Source: an uncultured Isosphaeraceae bacterium
Lineage (GTDB): Bacteria; Planctomycetota; Planctomycetia; Isosphaerales; Isosphaeraceae
Direction: 5' to 3'
NCBI GenBank assembly: GCA_945957605.1
Contig: CAMFLR010000024.1
Location: 1-64,000 of the forward strand
Length of the DNA: 64,000 nt
Below are positions 19,459 through 29,300 of this stretch, one piece after another (the first letter of the stretch is position 1; the number at the start of each line of letters is the position of its first letter). The notes below the pieces were generated by a model. It was not told the DNA's origin. It did no database searches and saw only the letters and a program-made list of their open reading frames with translations. Made by a program: the position numbers and the translations under genes.

Positions 19459-22266
19459 ATGAGTCAACGCGGGTTCAGGTTGATAGCAATTCTGGCGATG
19501 GCGGGCATGATTTCTCCCGCATTCGCCGCCGACGATTCCCCGTCGATCCCCGACCTCAAGATCGAAAAGTACACGCTTCCCAACGGACTCGAAGTCATCC
19601 TCCACGAAGATCACACGACGCCCATCGTCGGCGTGAATATCTGGTACAAGGTCGGCTCCAAAGACGAGAAAATCGGCCGCACGGGTTTTGCGCACCTGTT
19701 TGAACATTTGATGTTCCAGGGGTCGCAGCACCATAACGACGAATACTTCGGCCCGCTCGAGAAAATTGGTGCCGAGATCAACGGCAGCACGACTACCGAT
19801 CGCACGAACTATTACGACGCCGTCCCCAGCAACGCCCTTGAACTCACGCTCTGGCTCGAAGCCGATCGTATGGGCTTTCTGCTCCCCGCGCTCTCGCAAG
19901 ACAAGCTCGACAACCAGCGCGATGTTGTGAAGAACGAACGCCGTCAGCGCGTTGACAACGTGCCCTACGGCCAGTCGCAAGAGATCATCAACCGCACGCT
20001 CTATCCCGAAGGCCATCCCTACCATCACACGACCATCGGTTCGATGGCCGACCTTTCCGCCGCGAGCTTGAACGATGTCTCCAGCTTCTTCCGCACCTAT
20101 TATGTGCCGAACAACGCCAGCCTTTGTCTTGCGGGCGACTTTAATCCCGCTGAAGCGAAAAAGCTGATCACCAAGTATTTCGGCTCGATTCCGCGCGGGC
20201 CTGACGCCGCCCGCCCTGCTCCGTCGACTCCCACTCTTACAGCGCCCAAAACGCTCACAATCACCGATCGCGTTTCACTCGCCCGCGCATCGCTCGTCTG
20301 GCCGACCGTGCCAATTGGTCATCCCGATGAACCCGCGCTCGACGTCCTTGCAAATGTGCTGGGCGAGCTCGACGGCGAAAACCGACTTTACAAGAAGTTG
20401 ATGTACGAGAAGCCGCTCGCCGCCCAGGCCGCGGCCATGCACCCAACTGGGACGATCACCGGCACCTTCCGCGTGATGATCACCGCCCAGCGCGGACAAT
20501 CGCTCGACGAGCTCGTCAAACTTGCCGACGGCGAGATCGACCGCCTCAAGAACGAAGGGCCGACCGAGCTGGAGTTGAAGAAGGTCAAAATCAGCAGCGG
20601 CCGTAGCATGGTCTTCGGCCTCCAGGCCGTGAAAGACAAGGCCGATTTCTTCAACGCGAACAACGTCTACAAGGGCGATCCCCTCGCTTATCGCGACGAC
20701 CTCAAGAAGACCTTCGCAGTCACAGCCGACGACGTGAAACGCGTCGCGGCGAAGTATCTCACGGCGAATCGTCTCCGTCTCGACGTGAACCCCGGCGCCC
20801 CCACTCCCCGCGCACCGGAAACAGCGGTCGATCCCAAATCGCAGGCGCCACTGGCGTCACCTCCGGCGGTCGCGATCAAGGATGACTTCGATCGCAACGT
20901 GATGCCCAAACCGGGTGCGACGCCCACGTTCGCAGCTCCCGCCGTTGTGCGCCGAAAGCTCTCGAACGGTCTGGAAGTGCTGATCGCCGAGCGGCACACG
21001 CTGCCGATCGTCGCAGTTGAACTCGTCGTGAAAGGCGGCGAGGTTCTCACACCTGCCGGCAAGGAAGGGCTCGCCTCGTTGACTGCCAGCCTCATGACTG
21101 AAGGGACCACCAAACGCGATGCGCTAGCGATCGCTGGTGAATCTGCCGAGCTTGGGGCGTCGCTGGGTGCATCGGGCGGGCTGGAGTTGATGACGCTTTC
21201 GCTGACCACGCTTTCAAGCTCGATCGGCAAGGCGCTCGACCTCTTCGCCGACGTTTTACTGCACCCGAGCTTCCCAGAAAAAGATCTTGAGCGGCTTCGC
21301 GTGCAGCAGCTTGGCGCATTGCTCCGCCAGGCCGATAGTGCACCGACGATCGCCATGATTGTCTTCCCCAAGATTCTCTACGGTAAGGAACATCCTTACG
21401 GTCGCCCTCGCAGCGGTACGCCTGCATCCGTCAAGAGCTTCACACGTGACGACGCGATTGCATTGCACAAGAAATTGTTTGTGCCAAACAATGCTACGTT
21501 GATCGTCACGGGCGATATCACTCCCGACGCGGCTGTCACGCTGCTTGAATCCGCACTCAAAGATTGGAAGGCCGGCGAGGCGGTTGAAACCAAGGTTCCC
21601 AATCCGCCGAGCGCCCAGCCCCTGGCCATTTACCTCGTCGACAAGCCAGGTGCGCCGCAATCGGTTGTTTACATCGGCCAGGTCGGCGTGCACCGGACGA
21701 CTCCCGACTATTACTCCCTCGAGGTAATGAACGCCCTGCTCGGTGGCAGCTTCGGTAGCCGCATCAACATGAATTTGCGCGAAAAGAAGGGTTACACCTA
21801 CGGCGCACGTTCGCAGTTCTCGTTCCGCCTCGGACCCGGCCCCTTCTCGGCCGGAGCACCAGTGCGAACCGACGTGACCAAGGAATCGATCGTCGAGTTG
21901 GTCCGCGAAATGACCGACATCAGCGGCGCAAATCCCGCGACCGAGGCCGAGGTTCGCGCGCAAAAAGACCGGCTCGTGAAGGACTTCCCGAGCCAGTTTG
22001 AGTCGGTCACCGGCGGTCTGCTGAGCGCGCTCGCAGAACTTGCGGTCTACAGCCTGCCCGATAACTATTTCGCTGACTATCAGGCGAAGGTTGAGGCCGT
22101 GACCAAAGCCGATGTCGACCGCGTCGCCAAGACGTACCTCAACCCGCAAAAAATGGTCATCCTGATCGTCGGCGATCGTGCCAAGGTTGAGCCCGCACTC
22201 AAGACCTTGCCTTACGGCCAGTCAATCCACCTGCTCACGCCCGAGGGCGAGCCGGCCGCGAAGTGA
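19459..22266 (+). CDS. M16 family zinc metallopeptidase, two-domain (pitrilysin-like)
   Basis: 935 residues from ATG 19459. It has a Sec signal peptide (FRLIAILAMAGMISPAFAA), so it is exported. The first M16 unit carries the inverted zinc motif HLFEH (79-83) and a downstream NERRQ Glu. The second unit (from about 490: RRKLSNGLEVLIAERHTLPIVAVELVVKGGE) lacks HxxEH and ends with the M16 C-terminal motif LREKKGYTYGARS. This is the fused active/inactive arrangement known for M16B proteins. It degrades peptides in the periplasm (family inference). The gene is convergent with the aminotransferase, 3 bp between stops. Confidence 0.92.
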   Translation: MSQRGFRLIAILAMAGMISPAFAADDSPSIPDLKIEKYTLPNGLEVILHEDHTTPIVGVNIWYKVGSKDEKIGRTGFAHLFEHLMFQGSQHHNDEYFGPLEKIGAEINGSTTTDRTNYYDAVPSNALELTLWLEADRMGFLLPALSQDKLDNQRDVVKNERRQRVDNVPYGQSQEIINRTLYPEGHPYHHTTIGSMADLSAASLNDVSSFFRTYYVPNNASLCLAGDFNPAEAKKLITKYFGSIPRGPDAARPAPSTPTLTAPKTLTITDRVSLARASLVWPTVPIGHPDEPALDVLANVLGELDGENRLYKKLMYEKPLAAQAAAMHPTGTITGTFRVMITAQRGQSLDELVKLADGEIDRLKNEGPTELELKKVKISSGRSMVFGLQAVKDKADFFNANNVYKGDPLAYRDDLKKTFAVTADDVKRVAAKYLTANRLRLDVNPGAPTPRAPETAVDPKSQAPLASPPAVAIKDDFDRNVMPKPGATPTFAAPAVVRRKLSNGLEVLIAERHTLPIVAVELVVKGGEVLTPAGKEGLASLTASLMTEGTTKRDALAIAGESAELGASLGASGGLELMTLSLTTLSSSIGKALDLFADVLLHPSFPEKDLERLRVQQLGALLRQADSAPTIAMIVFPKILYGKEHPYGRPRSGTPASVKSFTRDDAIALHKKLFVPNNATLIVTGDITPDAAVTLLESALKDWKAGEAVETKVPNPPSAQPLAIYLVDKPGAPQSVVYIGQVGVHRTTPDYYSLEVMNALLGGSFGSRINMNLREKKGYTYGARSQFSFRLGPGPFSAGAPVRTDVTKESIVELVREMTDISGANPATEAEVRAQKDRLVKDFPSQFESVTGGLLSALAELAVYSLPDNYFADYQAKVEAVTKADVDRVAKTYLNPQKMVILIVGDRAKVEPALKTLPYGQSIHLLTPEGEPAAK

Positions 22267-22269
22267 CTT

Positions 22270-23442
22270 TTACTTTCTCAGTTTCTTGACGGCCTGGAGA
22301 CGCTCGATCGCAAGGTCGAGCGTCTCATCTTTTTTGCAGAAGCAGAAACGGATGTAACCTCGGCCGAGTTCCTTGTCGCGGAAAAAGCTTGAACCGGGAA
22401 CCGTGGCAATCTTCTCTTCCCGCACCAGGTGTTGCGCAAACGAAACGTCATCCTTCGCGCCAAACGCCTCGATGCCCGCCATGATGTAATACGCACCCTG
22501 CGGCGGTTGAAGCGTGAAACCGCAATCAATGAGCGCCGCCGTGAATTTATCGCGACGCGTCTGATAGTCGGCCGCGAGCGCGTCGTAGTACGACCGCGGC
22601 ATGCGATACGCCAGAGCGCCGGCGGCCTGGAGCGGAGCCGCAGCGCCGATCGACACGTAATCGTGCGTCTGGCGGAAGGCGTGCGTCAGGTTCGGCGGGG
22701 CGATGATCGTTCCCACGCGCCAGCCGGTCACGCCGTAGGTTTTTGACATCCCGCCAATCGTCACCGTTCGCTCTTTCATGCCGGGCAGGGTTGCGAGCGA
22801 AATGTGCGGGCGACCGTCGTAAATGATGTGTTCGTAAATCTCGTCGGTGATGGCGATCACGTCCCACTTACGGCAGAGCGCGGCGATTTGCGCGAGTTCC
22901 TCACGCGTGAAGACCGTGCCGGTCGGGTTGTTCGGATTACAGAGGACGATCGCCTTGGTCTTGTCACTAAATGCGGCGGCGAGCTCGTCGGGGTCGAACG
23001 TCCAGCCGGGCGGACGAACGGGGACAAAGACGGGCGTCGCGCCAGCGAGGACGCAGTCGGGCCAGTAGTTTTCGTAGAACGGCTGCGAGAGGATGACTTC
23101 GTCGCCGGGATTGATGATCGACAGCAAGGCAACGAGCATCGCCTCGGTGCTGCCGCAGGTCACGGTGATTTCGGTCTCGGGATCGACTTCGAGTCCCAGA
23201 TGCCAGCCGGCGTGTTCGGCGATTGCTTGCCGGAGGTCGGTCGCGCCCCAGGTGATGGCGTACTGGTTGATGTCGGCCTGAATTGCGGCGCAGGCGGCGT
23301 CTTTGATTGCGGCGGGGGCGGGGAAGTCGGGCATCCCCTGCGCCAGGTTGACCGCGCCGTATTTGCGAGCCTCGACCGACATTCCGCGAATCACGCTCTC
23401 GGTGAACCGCGCGGCTTTGTGAGAGAGCAAGGGCATCAGCAT
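22270..23442 (-). CDS. Class I/II pyridoxal-phosphate aminotransferase
   Basis: 390 residues. The PLP-binding lysine is in GGMSKTYGVTGWRVG. Other fold-type I landmarks are NLAQGMPDFPAP, ITVTCGSTEAM, LCNPNNPTGTVF, ITDEIYEHIIYDG and the substrate-carboxylate Arg in GYIRFCFC. The overall pattern is closest to the kynurenine-glutamine/methionine aminotransferase branch, but substrate cannot be fixed. Start ATG at 23442. It is divergent from the exported protein at 23725. Confidence 0.9.
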   Translation of the reverse strand: MLMPLLSHKAARFTESVIRGMSVEARKYGAVNLAQGMPDFPAPAAIKDAACAAIQADINQYAITWGATDLRQAIAEHAGWHLGLEVDPETEITVTCGSTEAMLVALLSIINPGDEVILSQPFYENYWPDCVLAGATPVFVPVRPPGWTFDPDELAAAFSDKTKAIVLCNPNNPTGTVFTREELAQIAALCRKWDVIAITDEIYEHIIYDGRPHISLATLPGMKERTVTIGGMSKTYGVTGWRVGTIIAPPNLTHAFRQTHDYVSIGAAAPLQAAGALAYRMPRSYYDALAADYQTRRDKFTAALIDCGFTLQPPQGAYYIMAGIEAFGAKDDVSFAQHLVREEKIATVPGSSFFRDKELGRGYIRFCFCKKDETLDLAIERLQAVKKLRK

Positions 23443-23724
23443 CGTGAACCGGCCTCGGTGGTCGAGCGTTACGAGAAACGGCTATTTTGGCCAACGTGCG
23501 ATTTGCCCGCAATGTCGACCTGCTCGTCAAACCGTCGCAACCGCTACCTTACGACTTTCGTGCCTTCCATGCACAACTGGCGGGTTCGGAACCTGAAGTC
23601 ACTTGAAAACGCGGATTCAACGTGGCGAGCCGCGTCGCGCCGTCGATGAATGGCAGTGAGTCGGCACGGAGAGACCCGGCGGTCGGCCATTTTGTGCCCG
23701 CCGCGCATGCACGGAGGAGCGGAG

Positions 23725-24642
23725 ATGTGGGGACGTCGCACCGATCGTTCTCGTCGTAAACGGCTGGAATTTCAGCCGACACTCGACGGCTCGGTTCGCC
23801 TCGAGCCGAAAGTTGTTCTGTCTCACTTTCACCAACCGCTCGGCATTCCTGGCCAGGTCCGCACCGCGGCCGGCGGTGCGGCGGTTGAAGTGACCACCCC
23901 CCAGGGTCAAACCTTCTACGTTCACGTCACGACCGGCCGAATCAGGGCGAAGTTCAACCGCGCACAGGGCGGTTTCGATATCACCGTCGTGAACTCGGCG
24001 ATCGACTCGGAAGTAACGATCAACCCGATCGTCGACTTCTCGAACAAGGGCACCGCCCACACGTACAACCCGCGCCCCGATGATTACACCAACATGCTCA
24101 AGATCACCTCGCTCAACGTGAAGAGCGGGACGATCGGTGCGATTCTCGGTTATCGCGACGCCGTGCTCGCCGGGCCACTCACCTCGCTGGGCACAAGCCG
24201 CATCGACCGCATCGCGTTCGACGCCATTCTCCCCGGCGCAGCAATTCGTACCGGCGGCGACGTGAACATCTTGAACGTCCTCAACGACCTGACGCTGACC
24301 GGCGAAAACAACGTCGTCGCCATCGGCCGCGACCTGAATTCGTTCACCGTCGGCGGCAACATCACGTTGAGCAACGGTGCCGACTTCGTGGTCGGACGAG
24401 ACGTCGGCCTGAACCCGCAGTTCCACCAAGGGACCGCGCCGGACACGACCGGTCTGTCGGCGATCATCACCGGCAACATCACGATCAACCCCGGCAGCAA
24501 ATTCGTCATCACCCGCAATGTCGACCTCCCCTTCGAGGTCCAGGGCTCGATCTTCGGCGCATCGAACTTCAGCATCAACGCCGTGCCCCTGCCGCTGCCG
24601 AGGCAGCCGCTGCTGTACGTCGGCGGTACGATCAACGCCTGA
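23725..24642 (+). CDS. Exported planctomycete protein with LEPK-type N-terminal tag, beta-repeat
   Basis: 305 residues from ATG 23725 (GGAGGAGCGGAG upstream). The N-terminus RRKRLEFQPTLDGSVRLEPKVVLS has the basic stretch and L-E-P/D-x-x-x-L-S/A motif seen at the start of many large planctomycete surface proteins, probably a targeting tag (inference). The body is rich in short beta-type repeats: GGDVNILNVLNDLTLTGENNVVAIGRDLNSFTVGGNITLSNGADFVVGRDVGL, which suggests a beta-helix. No cleavable signal peptide or C-terminal anchor is visible. The target is unknown. Confidence 0.75.
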   Translation: MWGRRTDRSRRKRLEFQPTLDGSVRLEPKVVLSHFHQPLGIPGQVRTAAGGAAVEVTTPQGQTFYVHVTTGRIRAKFNRAQGGFDITVVNSAIDSEVTINPIVDFSNKGTAHTYNPRPDDYTNMLKITSLNVKSGTIGAILGYRDAVLAGPLTSLGTSRIDRIAFDAILPGAAIRTGGDVNILNVLNDLTLTGENNVVAIGRDLNSFTVGGNITLSNGADFVVGRDVGLNPQFHQGTAPDTTGLSAIITGNITINPGSKFVITRNVDLPFEVQGSIFGASNFSINAVPLPLPRQPLLYVGGTINA

Positions 24643-24670
24643 TCGTTGCCCGATCGTTGAAAACACAAAC

Positions 24671-24720
24671 GAGCCCGCCGCGCCCATTCAGTCACGGGAA
24701 CGGCGGGCTCGAACCAGTTT
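24671..24720. terminator. Bidirectional terminator
   Basis: Perfect 10-bp stem GAGCCCGCCG (24671-24680) and CGGCGGGCTC (24701-24710) between two convergent genes ending at 24642 (+) and 24719 (-). On the minus strand it is followed by GTTTGTGTTTT, on the plus strand by GAACCAGTTT, so it serves both, with the better U-tract for the minus strand. Confidence 0.7.
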
Positions 24721-25585
24721 AGCGAGGGTCTTTGGGTTCGATCGCCGTCACGAGATCCGCCCACTCGAGTCCGCTGGAGATCCGCCGGATCGGCCAGCCG
24801 AGCTGCGCGGGAATCTGCCGCACAACCTCCTTGTAGTGCGACTCAACACCCGGCGGATACAACAAAGCCAGCGAGGCTCCACGTCCTCCGCCGATCTCGG
24901 TGTAAGTGACTTTGGTCGCCGAAGGTTCAACTTGGAAGATCGATTGGATTACGGTCGATCGCCGTCTTATGCAACTCGGGCCAAAATGATCGATCAGCAG
25001 TTTCAAACGCTCGTCGAACGTCCCATCCACATGTGAAAAATAAATCGTAGCAGCACCAAGTTCTCTTTGGGGCATGAATCCGGGATTGGTATGAACGTCC
25101 CAGTTCGGAAAGATGGGACAGATCAAGCTTCCCGAGAGCCAGCGATAAAGGAACTCGGCCACTCCGAAGGGATAAACGACGGCGCAGGGACCGCGCGACT
25201 CCCTCACCAGAATTGGCCATGAGTCCGGCTCACCTTCAGTTAGCCAGTAAAGGGTGTCGCCGTTATCGGTGGTTCCCCAGGGAAACATCCCTCCCGGCTC
25301 GGGATGGATCGGCCAGGGCGATTCATCGGGAAGGATGTCCCGGAATTCTCGGCCGGACTCCAAGAAGTCTCGCTCGACCGAATCGAAACCGGTCCCTCCT
25401 TCACGGAGGGGATTGATCGGACTGAGTAAGTCCGAAAACGTTCCCGAACCGTAGACTTCAATCAGGGCCTTGAAGTCCTGGGGCAAATTCAAACCAATGC
25501 GCTGCTGGATCGCCGCCCAGTCGCCCCGAGCCTCGACCGGATTCTGAGGAGGCGGGACGATGGCGATGAGTTCAGGCAGCCCCAT
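24719..25585 (-). CDS. SMI1/KNR4 (SUKH) family protein
   Basis: 288 residues. The N-terminal half matches the SUKH pattern: LPQDFKALIEVYGSGTFSDLLSPINP, later GGMFPWGTTDNGDTLYWLTEG and a hydrophobic PILVRESRG block. SUKH proteins are often immunity proteins in polymorphic toxin systems, but many are single, general-purpose regulators. No toxin gene is adjacent. It starts 1 bp after the ABC ATPase stop, so it is the last gene of that operon. The C-terminal part (about 175-288) is not recognised. Confidence 0.8.
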   Translation of the reverse strand: MGLPELIAIVPPPQNPVEARGDWAAIQQRIGLNLPQDFKALIEVYGSGTFSDLLSPINPLREGGTGFDSVERDFLESGREFRDILPDESPWPIHPEPGGMFPWGTTDNGDTLYWLTEGEPDSWPILVRESRGPCAVVYPFGVAEFLYRWLSGSLICPIFPNWDVHTNPGFMPQRELGAATIYFSHVDGTFDERLKLLIDHFGPSCIRRRSTVIQSIFQVEPSATKVTYTEIGGGRGASLALLYPPGVESHYKEVVRQIPAQLGWPIRRISSGLEWADLVTAIEPKDPR

Positions 25586-25586
25586 G

Positions 25587-26513
<927 letters not shown>

Positions 26514-26571
26514 GGCTCTCGGCTCTTGGCGATATGGAAGATGAACTGAATGAATTGACGCGATGATATAA

Positions 26572-28851
26572 TTACTTACCGCCGTTCGCCGGCTTCTCAG
26601 TCGAAGGCGGCGGGGTAAGCGGCAGGATGACGCGGAGAATGGTCGAGCGCGACGTCTTGGGCGCTGAGGGAACGCTGCCGAGGTCGAGGTCGCAGAACGG
26701 GCGATCTACTTCGGCCACGAGCATCGGCCGATCGAGGTCGAGTTGACCGGTAAGATCAAGGTAATTGAGCGGCCGGTTCGTGTGCTGATTCGTACCGGTG
26801 TCGCTCTCGCGGAACAGAATCGCCTGCGCCAGCTTGTACCGGCTGATATTGGCTCCCGGCGACGGCGAGTACACCTGCTGGTCGGGCGTGTATCCCGATT
26901 GCAAGTCGCGCATGTGGCCTGAAAGGCGGCGGTCCTGCGTCAATTCGACCCGCACCGTGGCACCCGGGGCGATCGTTCCGAGGTTGTAGTAGATGTTTCG
27001 GTTGAAGGCGAGCACCGCGTTTTGGAGCGGCACGTCAAGCCGGTTCGTCACCGTGCCGTTGAGCCGGTCGCTTGTTCCGACCTGCGAAAGATCGGAGTCG
27101 ACAATCGGCTCGCCGTCCATGTTCGCGAACCAACGCGCTGTGAATTCCTTGGTGCTCCAGATCTTCACCCGCACGCCTTCGAGCTTGCTGGGCTGGCCGA
27201 GCGGAGCATATTGATATCCGCTGCCGCCAAACGACAACCCCTGACCACCGCCGTTCATCCCGCGGAGCCCCTCTTCCGGGCTCGCAAACCAGCTAACTCG
27301 CGTTTCGCCCGTGGGAGTTTTGCCGCCGGGAGTGAGCGCCCTGGGAACCACGGAAACGCTGTAGTCGCGATTTTGCGGACTGAACAGACCGATAAAGCTC
27401 GACCCACGCACCGCCTTCGAGGGAATATCAACATCGACGAAATCAATCTCGTTCACCCGCAACTCGGTCCCCTTCATCCGATAGGCCGCGAAGTAGGCAG
27501 CGGCGCTTACGAGGATGACAATCGCCGGGAAGGTGATCCACGTCAGTTCCATGCGCTTGATGACCTTGCGCAGGAAGAAGTAGTCACCAGGACCGATGAG
27601 CACGATGTACAGGAAGATGAAGAACGCCACCCAGCCGAACGGGATGAGCCGCACGCCCTCGAACTGCTCAAGGCTCTGGCGGACGACGCCCGAAAGGTCG
27701 CTGACCATGTGCTGATTGAAGCGCGAGCGATTCAAATTGCTGGTGGCAGTCGATGCGGGGTGAAGGTCAACCGCCTTCACCCAGAACAGCCCACGGTCGG
27801 TCCAGCTTGCGAACGGCTTGGAATCGACGTCGAGCGCAACGACCGTCACGCGTCCAAAGCCATAGGCCCCGCGGACAACGATCGGCGAGCTCGTTGTCGT
27901 GCAGAGCACCTTGCTGCCCGCCTTCTCCGCACCTTCGAGCTTGGTGATCGTCAGCGCGGCCCGCGCCGCACCGGTTTCGGCGACGAGCGGGTCCTTCGCG
28001 TTGGCATAGCTTTCAATCGTGCGAACATCGGTGATCGTGGTGCGGCCAGTGGGAGTGGCGGGCAAAATCGAGCCGAGCGGGCTGTCCTTCACCTTCTGCC
28101 AGTTCTGGCCGACGGCGATAACGAGATGCCCCCCCTGCCCGACCCATTCGCGGATCGTCTCACCTCGGCTCGATAAAACGGTGTCGACCACGTTCGCGTC
28201 GTTCGTGTCGATCACGATCGCGTCGAAGCCGTCGAACCCCATCGAACGACCAGGTAGAAACGAGACGTCCAGATCCGATAGCTGCACAACGTCGACCGCA
28301 GTGGCCGAGCCGTTGGTATTGTTGAGCTGCGTTCCGCCGTTCAGGCCGGGGACCTTGGTGATGAGGTCGATCCCCGCCGTTTTACCGAGCGCGAGAATCG
28401 CAATCTCGTCGGCGTAGGTCGCTTGCGGCAGGTTGTTGGGGCGAAGAGTTTCGACCGACGAACCGCCCCTGCCGCGACCATCCTTGTCGATGAACCGGAC
28501 CGAAAAATTCGACCGCGGCGAGCCAGGGCGGGTATAGGCAGTGAACTTCGCCGTTTCGCCCGCTCCAACTTTGGCGATGACCGAGTATGCGTTGGGCGTG
28601 CCCGACTCATCTTCCGAGATCACTTCCATGATGCCGTCGAACGGCTCGACGCCGCCGCGTACCTGCACCCAGACCGGCGTCCACGCGCCAATCTTGTAAT
28701 GCTCGTTGATGCCGACGCGGATGTTCTCGACTTCGACTCCCTTGCTGGGCGGAAACGCCTGCGCCAGCGCCGGCGCGAGCACGCACGCGGCCACGATGGC
28801 CCAGCGAATCAGGGACTTGCGGGAGGATCGAGACGGGGACGAGACAAGCAT
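26572..28851 (-). CDS. Exported/membrane protein, possible ABC-system partner (GldG-like region)
   Basis: 759 residues from ATG 28851. It has a signal peptide (KSLIRWAIVAACVLAPALAQA). A periplasmic beta-rich part follows, then a GATase-like segment (FDGFDAIVIDTNDANVVDTVLSS...GETIREWVGQGGHLVIAVG). Two or more TM helices lie near 490-560 (VAFFIFLYIVLIGPGDYFFLRKVIKRMELTW, IVILVSAAAYFAAYRM), then a long extracytoplasmic tail. This layout is common in planctomycete ABC loci with GldG/DUF4350-like components (tentative). It shares an operon with the ATPase at 25587. Function not established. Confidence 0.7.
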   Translation of the reverse strand: MLVSSPSRSSRKSLIRWAIVAACVLAPALAQAFPPSKGVEVENIRVGINEHYKIGAWTPVWVQVRGGVEPFDGIMEVISEDESGTPNAYSVIAKVGAGETAKFTAYTRPGSPRSNFSVRFIDKDGRGRGGSSVETLRPNNLPQATYADEIAILALGKTAGIDLITKVPGLNGGTQLNNTNGSATAVDVVQLSDLDVSFLPGRSMGFDGFDAIVIDTNDANVVDTVLSSRGETIREWVGQGGHLVIAVGQNWQKVKDSPLGSILPATPTGRTTITDVRTIESYANAKDPLVAETGAARAALTITKLEGAEKAGSKVLCTTTSSPIVVRGAYGFGRVTVVALDVDSKPFASWTDRGLFWVKAVDLHPASTATSNLNRSRFNQHMVSDLSGVVRQSLEQFEGVRLIPFGWVAFFIFLYIVLIGPGDYFFLRKVIKRMELTWITFPAIVILVSAAAYFAAYRMKGTELRVNEIDFVDVDIPSKAVRGSSFIGLFSPQNRDYSVSVVPRALTPGGKTPTGETRVSWFASPEEGLRGMNGGGQGLSFGGSGYQYAPLGQPSKLEGVRVKIWSTKEFTARWFANMDGEPIVDSDLSQVGTSDRLNGTVTNRLDVPLQNAVLAFNRNIYYNLGTIAPGATVRVELTQDRRLSGHMRDLQSGYTPDQQVYSPSPGANISRYKLAQAILFRESDTGTNQHTNRPLNYLDLTGQLDLDRPMLVAEVDRPFCDLDLGSVPSAPKTSRSTILRVILPLTPPPSTEKPANGGK

Positions 28852-28909
28852 GGGGAAGATCTCTCTCGATCGGATATACGAGCTCATGCGCGTCAGTCGA
28901 GCGTTAGGG

Positions 28910-29236
28910 TCAGGGCTTCTCTGCCGGGTTACAGACGCACGGAACGACTCCGCAACCAGGACAACCCGAGCCATATTTTTGCTGAAACGCCGCGTCGAGG
29001 TCGACGCCGCGAATGTTCGCCAGAGTTGCCAGCCAGGCGACAACGTCGGCCATTTCGAGGGCAAGTTCCTCGTGCGTTCCCGACCGTAGCGCGGTCGCCA
29101 GCTCGCCAAACTCCTCGGTCAGCCAGAGAAACGTCGCGATATCGCCGCGCGCTTCGTCTTTTTGGCCGTAAAGAGCCTTGATCCGCCGCTGAATCGCCCC
29201 GAGTGTCATACCGCTCGCCGTCGTTTCGTCTGTCAT
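28910..29236 (-). CDS. MazG-like nucleotide pyrophosphohydrolase
   Basis: 108 residues from ATG 29236. The MazG/all-alpha NTP-PPase metal-binding pattern is clear: EEFGELATAL, then ELALEMADVVAWLATLANIRGVDL, i.e. ExxE and ExxxD helices. It hydrolyses NTPs to NMPs (house-cleaning), acting as a dimer or tetramer. A C-terminal cysteine cluster (CPGCGVVPCVC) is an unusual addition and could bind zinc. It is 59 bp upstream of the large membrane protein, on the same strand. Confidence 0.85.
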   Translation of the reverse strand: MTDETTASGMTLGAIQRRIKALYGQKDEARGDIATFLWLTEEFGELATALRSGTHEELALEMADVVAWLATLANIRGVDLDAAFQQKYGSGCPGCGVVPCVCNPAEKP

Positions 29237-29300
29237 GGCTCTTAAATCATACAAAGATCGCCGAGTGCCTGGCAAACCCCCTCTGGGACAAAAGTCGTGG

